From an uncultured Rhodospirillaceae bacterium (GTDB lineage Bacteria > Pseudomonadota > Alphaproteobacteria > Reyranellales > Reyranellaceae): a stretch of DNA of 64,000 nucleotides. Of the stretch, positions 1-7,788 are shown in pieces; position 1 is the stretch's first letter; every line of letters starts with the position of its first letter. The stretch lies in assembly GCA_945952105.1 (NCBI GenBank), contig CAMFGZ010000004.1:62001-126000 (forward strand), read 5' to 3'. Position numbers and translations under genes: made by a program. The notes under the pieces were generated by a model. That model saw only the letters and a list, made by a program, of their open reading frames with translations. It searched no databases and was not told where the DNA came from.

Positions 1-1
1 G

Positions 2-1405
2 CTCGGCCACAGCCTGGCCTCCGGTCAGGACTTTGCCGTCGACGTTCGCTTCAGGCGACCCGACGGCAGGATCGTCTGGCTGGATGTGCGTGCACGACTG
101 GTTCGGGACGCCCAGCGCGCCCCGCGGCGCTTCGTCGGTCTCGCCTCTGACATCACCGTGCGCAAGACGGCCGAAGCGACGCTTCAGGACCTGAATGAGC
201 AACTGGAAAAGCGCGTCGAGGAGCGGACGGCGCAGCTTCGCGGCGCACATGACGAGTTGGTGTCGCAGATCGCCGAGCGTGAGCGCACCGAGGCGCAGCT
301 TCGCCAGATGCAGAAGCTCGAATCGATCGGCCAGCTCACCGGCGGCGTCGCGCACGATTTCAACAATCTTCTGACGGCGGTGATCGGCAACCTTGAACTG
401 TTGCGTAAGCGCGTGCCGCCCAACCCGTCCAGCGACAGGCTCATCGACGGCGCCATGCAGGGCGCACAACGCGGCGCCGCGCTGACGCAGCGCCTGCTGG
501 CCTTCGCCCGCCACCAGGCGCTCGATGCGCGGCCGGTCGATCTGGCCGAGCTGGTGCGCGGCATGGACGACCTGCTGCGCCGATCGATCGGGCCCTCGAT
601 TGCGATCGTGCAGGACTTTCCGCCCGGCATTCCGCCGGCCCATGTCGATGCAAACCAGGTCGAACTTGCCTTGCTCAACCTCGCGGTCAACAGCCGCGAT
701 GCCATGCCGGAAGGCGGCACTCTCACCCTGGCGCTCGATGTCGCCGTCACGGGAACGGTGGGAGATCTCGCCGCCGGCCGCTACGTGAGGCTCACCGTAT
801 CGGACACCGGCTCGGGTATGGACGACGAAACGCTTCGCAAGGCGATCGAGCCGTTCTTCTCGACCAAGGAAGTCGGCAAGGGAACCGGGCTCGGCCTGTC
901 GATGATCCACGGCCTCGCCCAGCAGCTCAAGGGCGCCTTGCGCCTCTTCAGTACGCCCGGTCGCGGCACGCGGGCGGAACTATGGTTGCCGGTCGCCGCG
1001 GGAGCCGCGGAGGTCGTCGCGCCCGAAGCCTCGGTGGATGCACCTGGAATCAAGCGTCGGGCGACGTTGCTGTTCGTCGACGACGACTCCCTCATCAGCC
1101 TCAGCACGACGTCGTTGCTGGAGGATCTGGGGCATACTGTCGTCGCGGCGACTTCGGGGCCGGAAGCGCTCGACGTGCTGCGCACGGGCAGGCCCATCGA
1201 CATGATGATCACCGACTATGCCATGCCCGGCATGACCGGCCTGCAGCTCGCCGAGGAAGCGCGCGCCCTGCGGCCGGGCCTGCCAATCCTGCTGGCAACC
1301 GGTTATGCGGACCTGCCGACGAAGAGCGGTTTCGAACTGCCCCGCCTCAACAAGCCCTATCAGCAGGCGCAGCTCGCCGAGCAGATCCAGGGCCTGCTCG
1401 GCTGA
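2..1405 (+). CDS. Hybrid sensor histidine kinase with receiver domain (5' truncated)
   Basis: The reading frame is open to the left edge, so the N-terminus is missing. The first visible residues (…FRRPDGRIVWLDVRARL…) are the end of a PAS/PAC sensor fold. Counting from the first in-frame Met at 86, a coiled coil (about 27-75) precedes the HisKA box QLTGGVAHDFNNLL with phospho-acceptor His90. An HATPase domain follows, with an N-box-like stretch, DTGSGMD and GKGTGLGLSM. The C-terminus is a receiver domain (acidic DDD, phospho-acceptor Asp377 in TDYAMPG, conserved Lys in NKPY). This is the usual layout of soluble hybrid kinases that relay phosphate internally. No output domain or partner regulator is visible next to it, so the signal is unknown. 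Confidence 0.93.
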   Translation, partial: LGHSLASGQDFAVDVRFRRPDGRIVWLDVRARLVRDAQRAPRRFVGLASDITVRKTAEATLQDLNEQLEKRVEERTAQLRGAHDELVSQIAERERTEAQLRQMQKLESIGQLTGGVAHDFNNLLTAVIGNLELLRKRVPPNPSSDRLIDGAMQGAQRGAALTQRLLAFARHQALDARPVDLAELVRGMDDLLRRSIGPSIAIVQDFPPGIPPAHVDANQVELALLNLAVNSRDAMPEGGTLTLALDVAVTGTVGDLAAGRYVRLTVSDTGSGMDDETLRKAIEPFFSTKEVGKGTGLGLSMIHGLAQQLKGALRLFSTPGRGTRAELWLPVAAGAAEVVAPEASVDAPGIKRRATLLFVDDDSLISLSTTSLLEDLGHTVVAATSGPEALDVLRTGRPIDMMITDYAMPGMTGLQLAEEARALRPGLPILLATGYADLPTKSGFELPRLNKPYQQAQLAEQIQGLLG

Positions 1406-1412
1406 TTTTTTG

Positions 1413-1802
1413 CTAAGAGAGGAACGGCATCACCCGCCGAACGCGTTCGTCGCGCAGCCACAAGCCTCCCCATACCAGGAGCCCTAGATAGAATCCGAAC
1501 AGCGTGTGGCTGAACAGCGGACTGTCGAGTTTCAGGTGCGTCGCGATCGCGCCGCCGAACAGGCCCGTCAGCAGTACGGCGCCCAGAAGTGCGGTGCGCG
1601 GCCAGGCATAGAGCGCCGTGCAGGCGAGAGTGACGACGCCCAGGAAGCGGGCAAAGGACTCGGTCGCAGGCAGGCCCATTTCCTTCGATGTCGTCAACAC
1701 GATCTCCAACGGCGGCAGCTTGATGGCGCCGTCGAAGAGCAGGAACAGGATGGCAAGGCCGCTCATGACGCGGCCCGCCCAGAGTGCCTGGCGCGAGACC
1801 AT
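1413..1802 (-). CDS. DoxX-like small integral membrane protein
   Basis: A 129-residue protein of four hydrophobic segments, with the pattern typical of the DoxX/DUF4345-like family: RVMSGLAILFLLFDGAIKL near the N-terminus, then a segment with a conserved aromatic/proline stretch (YAWPRTALLGAVLL). The ATG at 1802 was chosen because it follows the stop of the upstream VOC gene by only two bases, and the longer in-frame extension would run into that gene. It is the last gene of the ECF42-type locus and is probably co-transcribed with the VOC gene. DoxX-like proteins often accompany stress sigma factors. Their molecular function is poorly defined, and nothing here resolves it. Confidence 0.8.
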   Translation of the reverse strand: MVSRQALWAGRVMSGLAILFLLFDGAIKLPPLEIVLTTSKEMGLPATESFARFLGVVTLACTALYAWPRTALLGAVLLTGLFGGAIATHLKLDSPLFSHTLFGFYLGLLVWGGLWLRDERVRRVMPFLS

Positions 1803-1804
1803 GG

Positions 1805-2215
1805 TCAGGCGGCCTTGATCGGGGTGCCCATGGTCCACATGACGCCGAACGGATCGCGGAGCTGGCCGTAGCGGTCGCCCCAGAACATGTCCTGTACCGG
1901 CATGGCAACCGTGGCACCGGCCTTCACGGCCTTGTCGAACGCCGCGTCGACATCCTCGACCTGGAGATGGAGCATGAAGCCGGCGGGCTTTTCCAGCGGT
2001 GCGCCATGCTCGGGAAAGGCGTCGGCGAGCATCAGAGATCCGCCATTGATGACCAGGTGGATGTGCAGGTAGCGCCCCTTGTCGTCGGGCGGCATGCGCG
2101 CGACTTCCGTGGCGCCGAAAGCAGTTACGTAGAAATCCGCGGCCTTGCCGGCATTGCTGAGCGAGAGGTACGGGCAGGGGCCGCCGAGGACGGGCGGTTG
2201 CTGGGATGCGGCCAT
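1805..2215 (-). CDS. VOC-family (PhnB/glyoxalase-like) protein
   Basis: A 136-residue single-unit vicinal-oxygen-chelate protein of the PhnB-like COG2764 type. It has a PCPYLSLSNAGKAADFY start, the central GGSLMLADAFPEHG and a C-terminal WGDRYGQLRDPFGVMW motif. The ATG at 2215 is preceded by a strong AAGGAG ribosome-binding site. A longer in-frame extension would overlap the sigma factor gene and lacks homology, so it was discarded. An ECF-type promoter-like motif lies 32 bases upstream (2247-2274). PhnB-like proteins are recurrent partners of ECF sigma factors with YCII proteins. The substrate cannot be read from the sequence. Confidence 0.88.
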   Translation of the reverse strand: MAASQQPPVLGGPCPYLSLSNAGKAADFYVTAFGATEVARMPPDDKGRYLHIHLVINGGSLMLADAFPEHGAPLEKPAGFMLHLQVEDVDAAFDKAVKAGATVAMPVQDMFWGDRYGQLRDPFGVMWTMGTPIKAA

Positions 2216-2246
2216 GACAGTCTCCTTGGCTGAGTTCGTATCCCGA

Positions 2247-2274
2247 GGACGAACAGGCGAGCGGGCTCCCGACA
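2247..2274 (-). promoter_or_regulatory. Candidate ECF42-type promoter for the VOC-DoxX genes
   Basis: On the minus strand, TGTCGG (2274-2269) is followed after exactly 17 bases by CGTCC (2251-2247), 32 bases before the VOC start codon. The same two blocks at the same spacing lie upstream of the YCII-sigma pair (3961-3988). As I recall, published ECF42 promoters use a TGTCGA-like -35 and a CGTC-like -10, so this is probably a target of the neighbouring sigma factor. Experimental support is absent. Confidence 0.6.
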
Positions 2275-2292
2275 TCGCCGTCGGATTTTTCT

Positions 2293-3537
2293 TCAGCCGG
2301 CGGACAGCCGGTCGAGATGCTGGCGGATATGCGCGGCCTCGGCCGGCGTGTTGGCGAGGGCGATCGCCTGGCCGAAAGCCTTGCGGGCCTCCTCCGGCCT
2401 TTGGAGCTTCTCGAGCAGCGCGCCCTTCACGCCATGGAAGTAGAAATAGCCGCGAAGGCGTTCGCCGAGCGGCTCGATCATGTCCAGCGCGGCTTGCGGT
2501 CCCCTGACCTTGGAGACCGCCACGGCGCGGTTGAGCGTCACGACCGGCGAGGGCTGCAGGCGCTCGAGACTCGCATAGAGCAGGTCGATCTGCGCCCAGT
2601 CCGTGTCCTCCGCACGCCTGGCCCTCGCATGCAGGGCGGCGATGGCGGCCTGGATCTGATAGGGGCCGGGCTGGCGATGCCGCATGGCCTTGTCGATCAG
2701 CGCCAGTCCCTCGGCAATGCGCGGCTGACTCCACAGGCTGCGGTCCTGATCCTCCAGGAGGATGAGATTGCCGTCCTTGTCGAAGCGGGCTTTTGCCCGC
2801 GATCGCTGCAGAAGCATCAGCGCGGTGAGGCCCATGATCTCGGGCTCGGCGGGGAACAGGCGCAACAGCAGGCGGACCAGCCAGATCGCTTCCTCGGCCA
2901 GCGGCTTGCGCGCCTCGGCTTCGCGACTGCTGCTCGACGAATAGCCCTCGTTGAACAGCAGGTAGATCATTGCGGCGACGGCCGCGAGACGTTCCGCCCG
3001 CTCGGGCGCGCCCGGCGTCTCGAAGGCGATGCCGGCGGAGCCGATGCGTGCCTTGGCCCGTGTGATGCGCTGCTCCATCGCGGCTTCGCCGACCAGGAAG
3101 GCCTGGGCGATCTGCTTCACGGACAGGCCGCAGACGATGCGCAGCGCCAGCGCGATCTGCTGTGTCGCCGGCAGTTCCGGATGACAGCAGACGAACAGCA
3201 GCCGCAGGATGTCGTCCTTGTAGTGTTCGCCGTCGAGCCGGTCGGCGAGCGACGCCTCGGCATCATCCAGATCCGAGAGCACCGCCTCGTCGGGCAGCTC
3301 CGTCATCCTCGTCTGCCGGCGCACCTGGTCCATCGCGGCGTTGCGGCCGACCAGGATCAGCCAGGCCGCCGGATCGCGGGGCGGGCCGTTCCGGGGCCAG
3401 TTCTTCACCGCGCGCAGGCAGGCTTCCTGGAAGGCTTCCTCGGCCGTATCGAGAGTCCGGAAGTAGCGCAGCAGCGCGCCCATCACCTGGGGGCGTGCCG
3501 CGCCGAGAACCGGATCGATCCAGCCGAGATCGTTCAT
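2293..3537 (-). CDS. ECF42-type RNA polymerase sigma factor with C-terminal TPR-like extension
   Basis: A 414-residue protein, about twice the length of an ordinary ECF sigma factor. Residues ~10-75 form sigma region 2 (TAEEAFQEACLRAVKNW). Residues ~109-165 hold the family signature DDILRLLFVCCHPEL and region 4 with the helix-turn-helix GLSVKQIAQAFLVGEAAMEQR. From ~180 a long helical TPR-like tail begins, including LLFNEGYS. ECF42/COG4941 factors lack an anti-sigma factor and use this tail for control. The start overlaps the stop of the YCII gene by 4 bases, so the two are translationally coupled. Expected role: stress-responsive transcription of its own locus. Confidence 0.93.
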   Translation of the reverse strand: MNDLGWIDPVLGAARPQVMGALLRYFRTLDTAEEAFQEACLRAVKNWPRNGPPRDPAAWLILVGRNAAMDQVRRQTRMTELPDEAVLSDLDDAEASLADRLDGEHYKDDILRLLFVCCHPELPATQQIALALRIVCGLSVKQIAQAFLVGEAAMEQRITRAKARIGSAGIAFETPGAPERAERLAAVAAMIYLLFNEGYSSSSSREAEARKPLAEEAIWLVRLLLRLFPAEPEIMGLTALMLLQRSRAKARFDKDGNLILLEDQDRSLWSQPRIAEGLALIDKAMRHRQPGPYQIQAAIAALHARARRAEDTDWAQIDLLYASLERLQPSPVVTLNRAVAVSKVRGPQAALDMIEPLGERLRGYFYFHGVKGALLEKLQRPEEARKAFGQAIALANTPAEAAHIRQHLDRLSAG

Positions 3538-3935
3538 GCCGCGGGCTTCTTCGCGGGACGTTGCTCGTCGGGCAGCTGGCTGGGATGGAATTCGGCCACG
3601 GGGCGGATCTCATAGCTGCCGGTGCCGGGATTGGCCTTGGCAAGTTCCTTTGCCGTGTCGATGGCGGCCTCCAGCGAGGCGCAGTCGATGACGTAGAAGC
3701 CGAGGAGTTGCTCTTTGGTCTCGGCGAAAGGCCCGTCGATCACCATTTCCTCGCGCCCTTTGCGCAAGGTCGTGGCAGCCGTGGTCGGCAGCAGGCGCGC
3801 CACCGGGCCCAGCCTGCCCTGTTGGGCCAGTTTGTCGTTCACGGCATGGAGCCTGGCCATCGTCTGATCGTGATAGTCCTTCGACCACGAGCCGACGGCT
3901 TCCTCTGAATTGTAGCAAAGAATGGCGTAAAGCAT
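3534..3935 (-). CDS. YCII/DGPF-domain protein, ECF42 partner
   Basis: A 133-residue YCII-related protein with the hallmark DGPF box in VIDGPFAETKEQLLGFYVID (residues ~67-86) and the usual start MLYAILCYNSEE. DGPF proteins are the signature genomic partner of ECF42 sigma factors, and this one is first in the operon, overlapping the sigma gene by 4 bases. The exact biochemical role of DGPF proteins is not settled. A catalytic or small-molecule-binding role by analogy with YciI has been proposed. A candidate ECF promoter lies just upstream at 3961-3988. Confidence 0.92.
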   Translation of the reverse strand: MLYAILCYNSEEAVGSWSKDYHDQTMARLHAVNDKLAQQGRLGPVARLLPTTAATTLRKGREEMVIDGPFAETKEQLLGFYVIDCASLEAAIDTAKELAKANPGTGSYEIRPVAEFHPSQLPDEQRPAKKPAA

Positions 3936-3960
3936 GGATCTGCGGTCCCTCTGTTACCCA

Positions 3961-3988
3961 GGACGGACGAGCGGGCCGATTGCCGACA
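3961..3988 (-). promoter_or_regulatory. Candidate ECF42-type autoregulatory promoter
   Basis: On the minus strand, TGTCGG (3988-3983) is followed after 17 bases by CGTCC (3965-3961), 25 bases before the ATG of the YCII gene. It matches the motif at 2247-2274 in sequence and spacing, and the two spacers also share the octamer GCCCGCTC at different offsets. It would make the YCII-sigma operon self-activating. Confidence 0.6.
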
Positions 3989-4010
3989 GCCCGAACCAAA
4001 AAACGATCGC

Positions 4011-4868
4011 CTATTCGGCGTCGGACGAGACCGGATTTTCGAAGGGGACGCCAGCCTTCAGGATGCGGTAGCGACCGTGTCTGATTTCCGCTCCGGCAAC
4101 GATGCCGGTACGGGCGCTGCCTCCGTCGAGGCACAGGCGATCGCCCTCGAACAGGTGCGTGTCCTCCATGCCACTGATCGCCCGGTGCTTATCGGGCGGC
4201 GTATGGCCATGGACGACGAGCGTGCCGCCGAATCCCCGCTTCCAGTCGAGGAAGCCATGGTTGATCCAGGCCCAGCGCGCTTCGGTGAAGATCAGCCACG
4301 GACGCGCGAGAAACTCGTCCTCGCCAGCGTGCGGATCGAGCCCGCCATGGACGAATACCGTGTTGCCCAGCCGGACGTGGGATCGCATGCCCTGGAGCCG
4401 GTGCACGACCGCCTCGCCGAGCGCGTCGTGGAGCAGGGCCTGATCCGCGTGTGCCGCCGGTCGGCCGGCACGGGCGGCCATCTCGTCGAGAAGGATGTGC
4501 CCGCCCATGCGCTTGCTGAGCCACATCGTCTCCGCCTTGTGGGCGTGCGGCCCGCCCACGACGGTCAACATCATCATGATCTCGTGATTGCCCATCAGCC
4601 GGTCGACATGGTCGACGCCGTGCGCCTCCTCGCTGCCGGCCCACTGCTCGAGCACACCGACACTGTCGGGTCCGCGGTTGATCATGTCGCCGAGATAGAT
4701 CAGGCGACGCTTGCCCGGCGCATCCCCTGCAAGGATTCTTATCGAGGCCAGCAGTGCGCGCAGTTCGGCGGCGCACCCATGCACATCTCCGATCGCAAAG
4801 ACGGTCTCGTCCCCGAAGTCGAAGGGTGCGGGCTTCCAGTCGGAAATGCTGACGGGCAGGTCGGTCAT
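4011..4868 (-). CDS. Metallophosphoesterase (calcineurin-like, Ser/Thr phosphatase type)
   Basis: A 285-residue single-domain metallophosphoesterase. The metal-binding blocks are all visible in order: GDVHGC (27-32), GDMINRGPDS (60-69), GNHEIM (93-98), and the C-terminal VVHGHTPP (near 220). The spacing resembles the PPP/ApaH branch (GDxHG-GDxxxRG-GNHE), so protein phosphatase or diadenosine tetraphosphatase-like activity is likely. The family does not give the exact substrate. No signal peptide is seen, so it is cytoplasmic. It is separated from the YCII operon by 75 bases containing that operon's promoter. Confidence 0.9.
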   Translation of the reverse strand: MTDLPVSISDWKPAPFDFGDETVFAIGDVHGCAAELRALLASIRILAGDAPGKRRLIYLGDMINRGPDSVGVLEQWAGSEEAHGVDHVDRLMGNHEIMMMLTVVGGPHAHKAETMWLSKRMGGHILLDEMAARAGRPAAHADQALLHDALGEAVVHRLQGMRSHVRLGNTVFVHGGLDPHAGEDEFLARPWLIFTEARWAWINHGFLDWKRGFGGTLVVHGHTPPDKHRAISGMEDTHLFEGDRLCLDGGSARTGIVAGAEIRHGRYRILKAGVPFENPVSSDAE

Positions 4869-4885
4869 GGAGGGCGAGGTTAGCC

Positions 4886-5689
4886 CTATCCCGCCCGGCG
4901 CTCCACTGCGGACGGGGCCTTGCGCTCGAACTCTTCCTTGATGCTGCGGTTGAGGTCGTACTTCAAAGCGGTCACGTCACTGCGTTTCGCCCAAACCTGT
5001 GCAGCCAGTGTGTACTTGTCCGCTTCCAGCGCATCGATACCGATCGCCGAGACTTTCAGGGACCGCCCGTCGCGCTCGATCAGGTTCTTCAGCCGCGAGA
5101 TCGAGGCGCCGACATCCTCGCTGGCCGGCCGCGGCACGCGCAGGTCGATCCGCGCCGTGTCGTTGCGGGTCGGAACCTTCACGATCTCACCCCACAGCTT
5201 GCCGTTGGGAATGATGATGCGGGTATTGTCGTCGCCGTCGATCTCGGTGAAGAAAAGGTTGATCTCGCATGTCGTGCCCGCAACGCCGCCGGTCTCGATG
5301 CGGTCGCCGATATGGAACGGGCGGAACACCACCAGCATGATGCCGGCGGCGAGATTGCTGAGCGTGCCCTGCAGGGCCAGGCCGATTGCGATACCCAGGG
5401 CGCCGAGTACCGCTACGAAGCTCGTGGTGGCGATGCCGAACGTGGTGAGCACGGCGACGAAGGTGAAGACCAGAACGGTGTAGCGCGCCCCGTTGCCGAG
5501 GAAGAGCGCCACGGTGCGGTCGATGCGCGGTGTCTGCTGACAGAGCCTCACCACGGCGGTGTAGAGCAGTCGCGACGCCATCCATCCGGCGCACAGGATG
5601 ATGATCGCTCCTACGACCCGAAGGCCATAGGTCGTGATCAGGGCCACCAGCACATTGGCGGCGTTATTCCACTGTTCCTCGATACCCAT
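4886..5689 (-). CDS. Small-conductance mechanosensitive channel, MscS type
   Basis: A 267-residue MscS homologue, close to the 286 residues of the E. coli protein. It has three N-terminal membrane segments. The pore-lining third helix reads AVLGALGIAIGLALQGTLSNLAAG, very close to the canonical TM3, and is followed by the beta domain (VFRPFHIGDRIETGGVAGT, IIIPNGKLWG). It releases solutes under membrane tension during hypo-osmotic shock. The ATG at 5689 matches where MscS homology begins. An in-frame TTG at 5764 would add 25 residues without similarity and is less likely. It ends 17 bases before the phosphatase start, so the two may share a transcript. Confidence 0.92.
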   Translation of the reverse strand: MGIEEQWNNAANVLVALITTYGLRVVGAIIILCAGWMASRLLYTAVVRLCQQTPRIDRTVALFLGNGARYTVLVFTFVAVLTTFGIATTSFVAVLGALGIAIGLALQGTLSNLAAGIMLVVFRPFHIGDRIETGGVAGTTCEINLFFTEIDGDDNTRIIIPNGKLWGEIVKVPTRNDTARIDLRVPRPASEDVGASISRLKNLIERDGRSLKVSAIGIDALEADKYTLAAQVWAKRSDVTALKYDLNRSIKEEFERKAPSAVERRAG

Positions 5690-5846
5690 GGGGGAGGCAA
5701 CGCCGCTCGCGTGGAACCGGTTGCCTGTCAGGAGACCGGGACATGCGTTCTGAGAAGGCGACAAGTCCCTCGCTCAAGCGACCGGGCGGACGACCCCTTG
5801 CCTCCTACGCAACAGCCTTGCCTCTGAAAGAGAGGAAGAGATCAGG

Positions 5847-7067
5847 TCAGAGCGCGTCGTTCTCGCGGATGAAGGCGCGGACGCGCGGCATGATCTGCTC
5901 GCGCCACTTGCGGCCGTTGAAGATGCCGTAGTGGCCGACCCGAGGCTGTTCCCAATGCACATGGCGCGCGCCGGGAATGTTGGGCGTGAGCGCATGCGCG
6001 GCCTTGGTCTGGCCGACGCCGGAAATGTCGTCGAGCTCGCCCTCGACCGTCATCAGCGCCGTTTCGATGAAGGACGGGTCGATCTTGCGGCCACGGCTCA
6101 CCCACGCACCGCGCGGCAGCAGGTGCTCCTTGAACACGACCTCGATGGTCTGGAGATAGAACTCGGCGCTGAGATCCATCACAGCCAGATACTCGTCGTA
6201 GAAGGCGCGATGCGCTCCGGCCGGATCGTCGTCGCCCTTCACGAGATGCTCGAACTGGCGCATGTGGGCATTCACATGGCGGTCGAGATTCATGCTGATG
6301 AACGAGGTGAGCTGCAGGAAGCCGGGATAGACCCGTCGCAGCGCGCCCGGATAATTGAGCGGCACCGTCGAGATGACGTTCTGGCGGAACCACATCATCG
6401 AGTTGCGCATGGCGAGGTCGTTGGGGACCGTCGGGCTGACCCTCGTGTCGATCGGGCCGCCCATCAGAGTGATCGACTTGGGCTGGCGCGGCTCCTTGGC
6501 CTCGGCCATCAGCGCGGCGGCGCCCATCACCGGCACGGAGGGCTGGCAGACGGCGATGACATGGACGTTCGGGCCGAGGTAGCGGCAGAACTCGGCGACG
6601 TAGTCGATATAGTCGTCGAGATCGAAATTGCCTTGGGCGAGCGGCACTTCGCGCGCATCGATCCAGTCGGTGATGTGCACGTCGTGGTCGGGCAGCAGCG
6701 CCTCGACCGTGCCGCGCAGCAGGGTGGCGTAGTGTCCGCTCATCGGCGCCACGACCAGTACCTTCGGGTCGCGCCGTGTCGTATCGCGATGGAAATGCAG
6801 GAGCTGGCAGAACGGCTTGCGCAGCAGGATCTCTTCGTTGACCGCGACGGTCTCGTCACCGACCTGCGTGGTCTTCAACCCGAACGCCGGCTTGCCGTAG
6901 TTCTGGGTGAGCCGGGTCATGATCTCCGCGCTGGCGGCGACGGACTTGCCGAACCAGGTGTCGGCCCACGGATTGTAGGGGCTGGAATAGACCTGTTCGA
7001 GGGCGCTGGCCCACATCCGGATGGGGACCGCGAGCTGGCGCTGGAATTCGTAGGCTTGATAAAGCAT
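5847..7067 (-). CDS. phaZ: Intracellular polyhydroxyalkanoate (PHB) depolymerase
   Basis: A 406-residue protein matching intracellular PhaZ enzymes that mobilise stored poly-3-hydroxybutyrate. It has the family start MLYQAYEFQRQLAVPIRMWA, the oxyanion-region APMSGHYATLLRGT (108-120), and the nucleophile-elbow motif AVCQPSVPV around Cys174, where this family uses Cys instead of the Ser of extracellular depolymerases. Family-typical VGHYGIFNGRKWREQI lies near the C-terminus. No signal peptide is present, consistent with action on cytoplasmic granules. It is monocistronic in appearance. No PHA synthase or phasin gene lies in the window. Confidence 0.94.
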   Translation of the reverse strand: MLYQAYEFQRQLAVPIRMWASALEQVYSSPYNPWADTWFGKSVAASAEIMTRLTQNYGKPAFGLKTTQVGDETVAVNEEILLRKPFCQLLHFHRDTTRRDPKVLVVAPMSGHYATLLRGTVEALLPDHDVHITDWIDAREVPLAQGNFDLDDYIDYVAEFCRYLGPNVHVIAVCQPSVPVMGAAALMAEAKEPRQPKSITLMGGPIDTRVSPTVPNDLAMRNSMMWFRQNVISTVPLNYPGALRRVYPGFLQLTSFISMNLDRHVNAHMRQFEHLVKGDDDPAGAHRAFYDEYLAVMDLSAEFYLQTIEVVFKEHLLPRGAWVSRGRKIDPSFIETALMTVEGELDDISGVGQTKAAHALTPNIPGARHVHWEQPRVGHYGIFNGRKWREQIMPRVRAFIRENDAL

Positions 7068-7143
7068 GGGCCGCGGATTGTACGCGCCGACGCGCCGGTG
7101 TCACGCTCATAGTGCGATGCAGCAATCGTGACGAATCAATGAC

Positions 7144-7722
7144 TTAGAGTAACCGCCCCACGGCCGCCGCGATGGCCTCGGCCTTGGCATCGTGGGTGAA
7201 GTGGGTGACGAAGCGGCCGTTGCGGTCGAGAAGATAGACGATGGAAGAGTGATCCATGAGGTAGGGCGAGCCCTCCTTGCCCGGGACCTTCTGATAGTAG
7301 ACGCGATAGGCCTTGGCGACGTCGGCGATCTGCTGCGGCGTACCCGTGAGGCCGATGATGCCCGGCCCGAAGTTCGGCACGTAGCCCTTCAGCAGCGCCG
7401 GCGTGTCGCGCTCGGGATCGATGGTGATGAACACCAGATTGACCTTCTTGGCGGCATCGGGTCCCAGCTTGTCGATCGCCGTCTCCATCAGCAGCAGCGA
7501 GGTCGGGCAGACGTCGGGGCAGTAGGTGAAGCCGAAATAGATCAGGGTCGGCTTGCCCTTGAGCTGGTCGCTGGAGAAGGAACGGCCATCCTGGTCGACG
7601 AGCTGGAAGGGGCCGCCGATCGACGGCTTGCCGCCCTTGGTGGCGTCCCAGGCGATCCAGCCGGCGGCCACGACGAGGGCCGCAATCCAGACGCCGAGCA
7701 GCGCCTTCATGGTGCGTGACAT
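7144..7722 (-). CDS. SCO1/SenC-family copper chaperone
   Basis: A 192-residue membrane-anchored thioredoxin-fold protein. After a single N-terminal hydrophobic segment (6-25) it shows the copper site YCPDVCP with Cys68 and Cys72, plus the third ligand His158 in MDHSS. Such proteins load copper into the CuA centre of cytochrome c oxidase on the outer face of the membrane. The ATG at 7722 is chosen. ATGs at 7734 and 7710 are in frame and equally possible by length. It is divergent from the flavoprotein gene at 7789, with about 66 bases between starts. No oxidase genes are nearby. Confidence 0.92.
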   Translation of the reverse strand: MSRTMKALLGVWIAALVVAAGWIAWDATKGGKPSIGGPFQLVDQDGRSFSSDQLKGKPTLIYFGFTYCPDVCPTSLLLMETAIDKLGPDAAKKVNLVFITIDPERDTPALLKGYVPNFGPGIIGLTGTPQQIADVAKAYRVYYQKVPGKEGSPYLMDHSSIVYLLDRNGRFVTHFTHDAKAEAIAAAVGRLL

Positions 7723-7788
7723 GCCGCGGAACATGCGCCGGGCAGGCCGCCTCGACAAGCCGGACCGCTCGTCGCACAACGTCATGTG

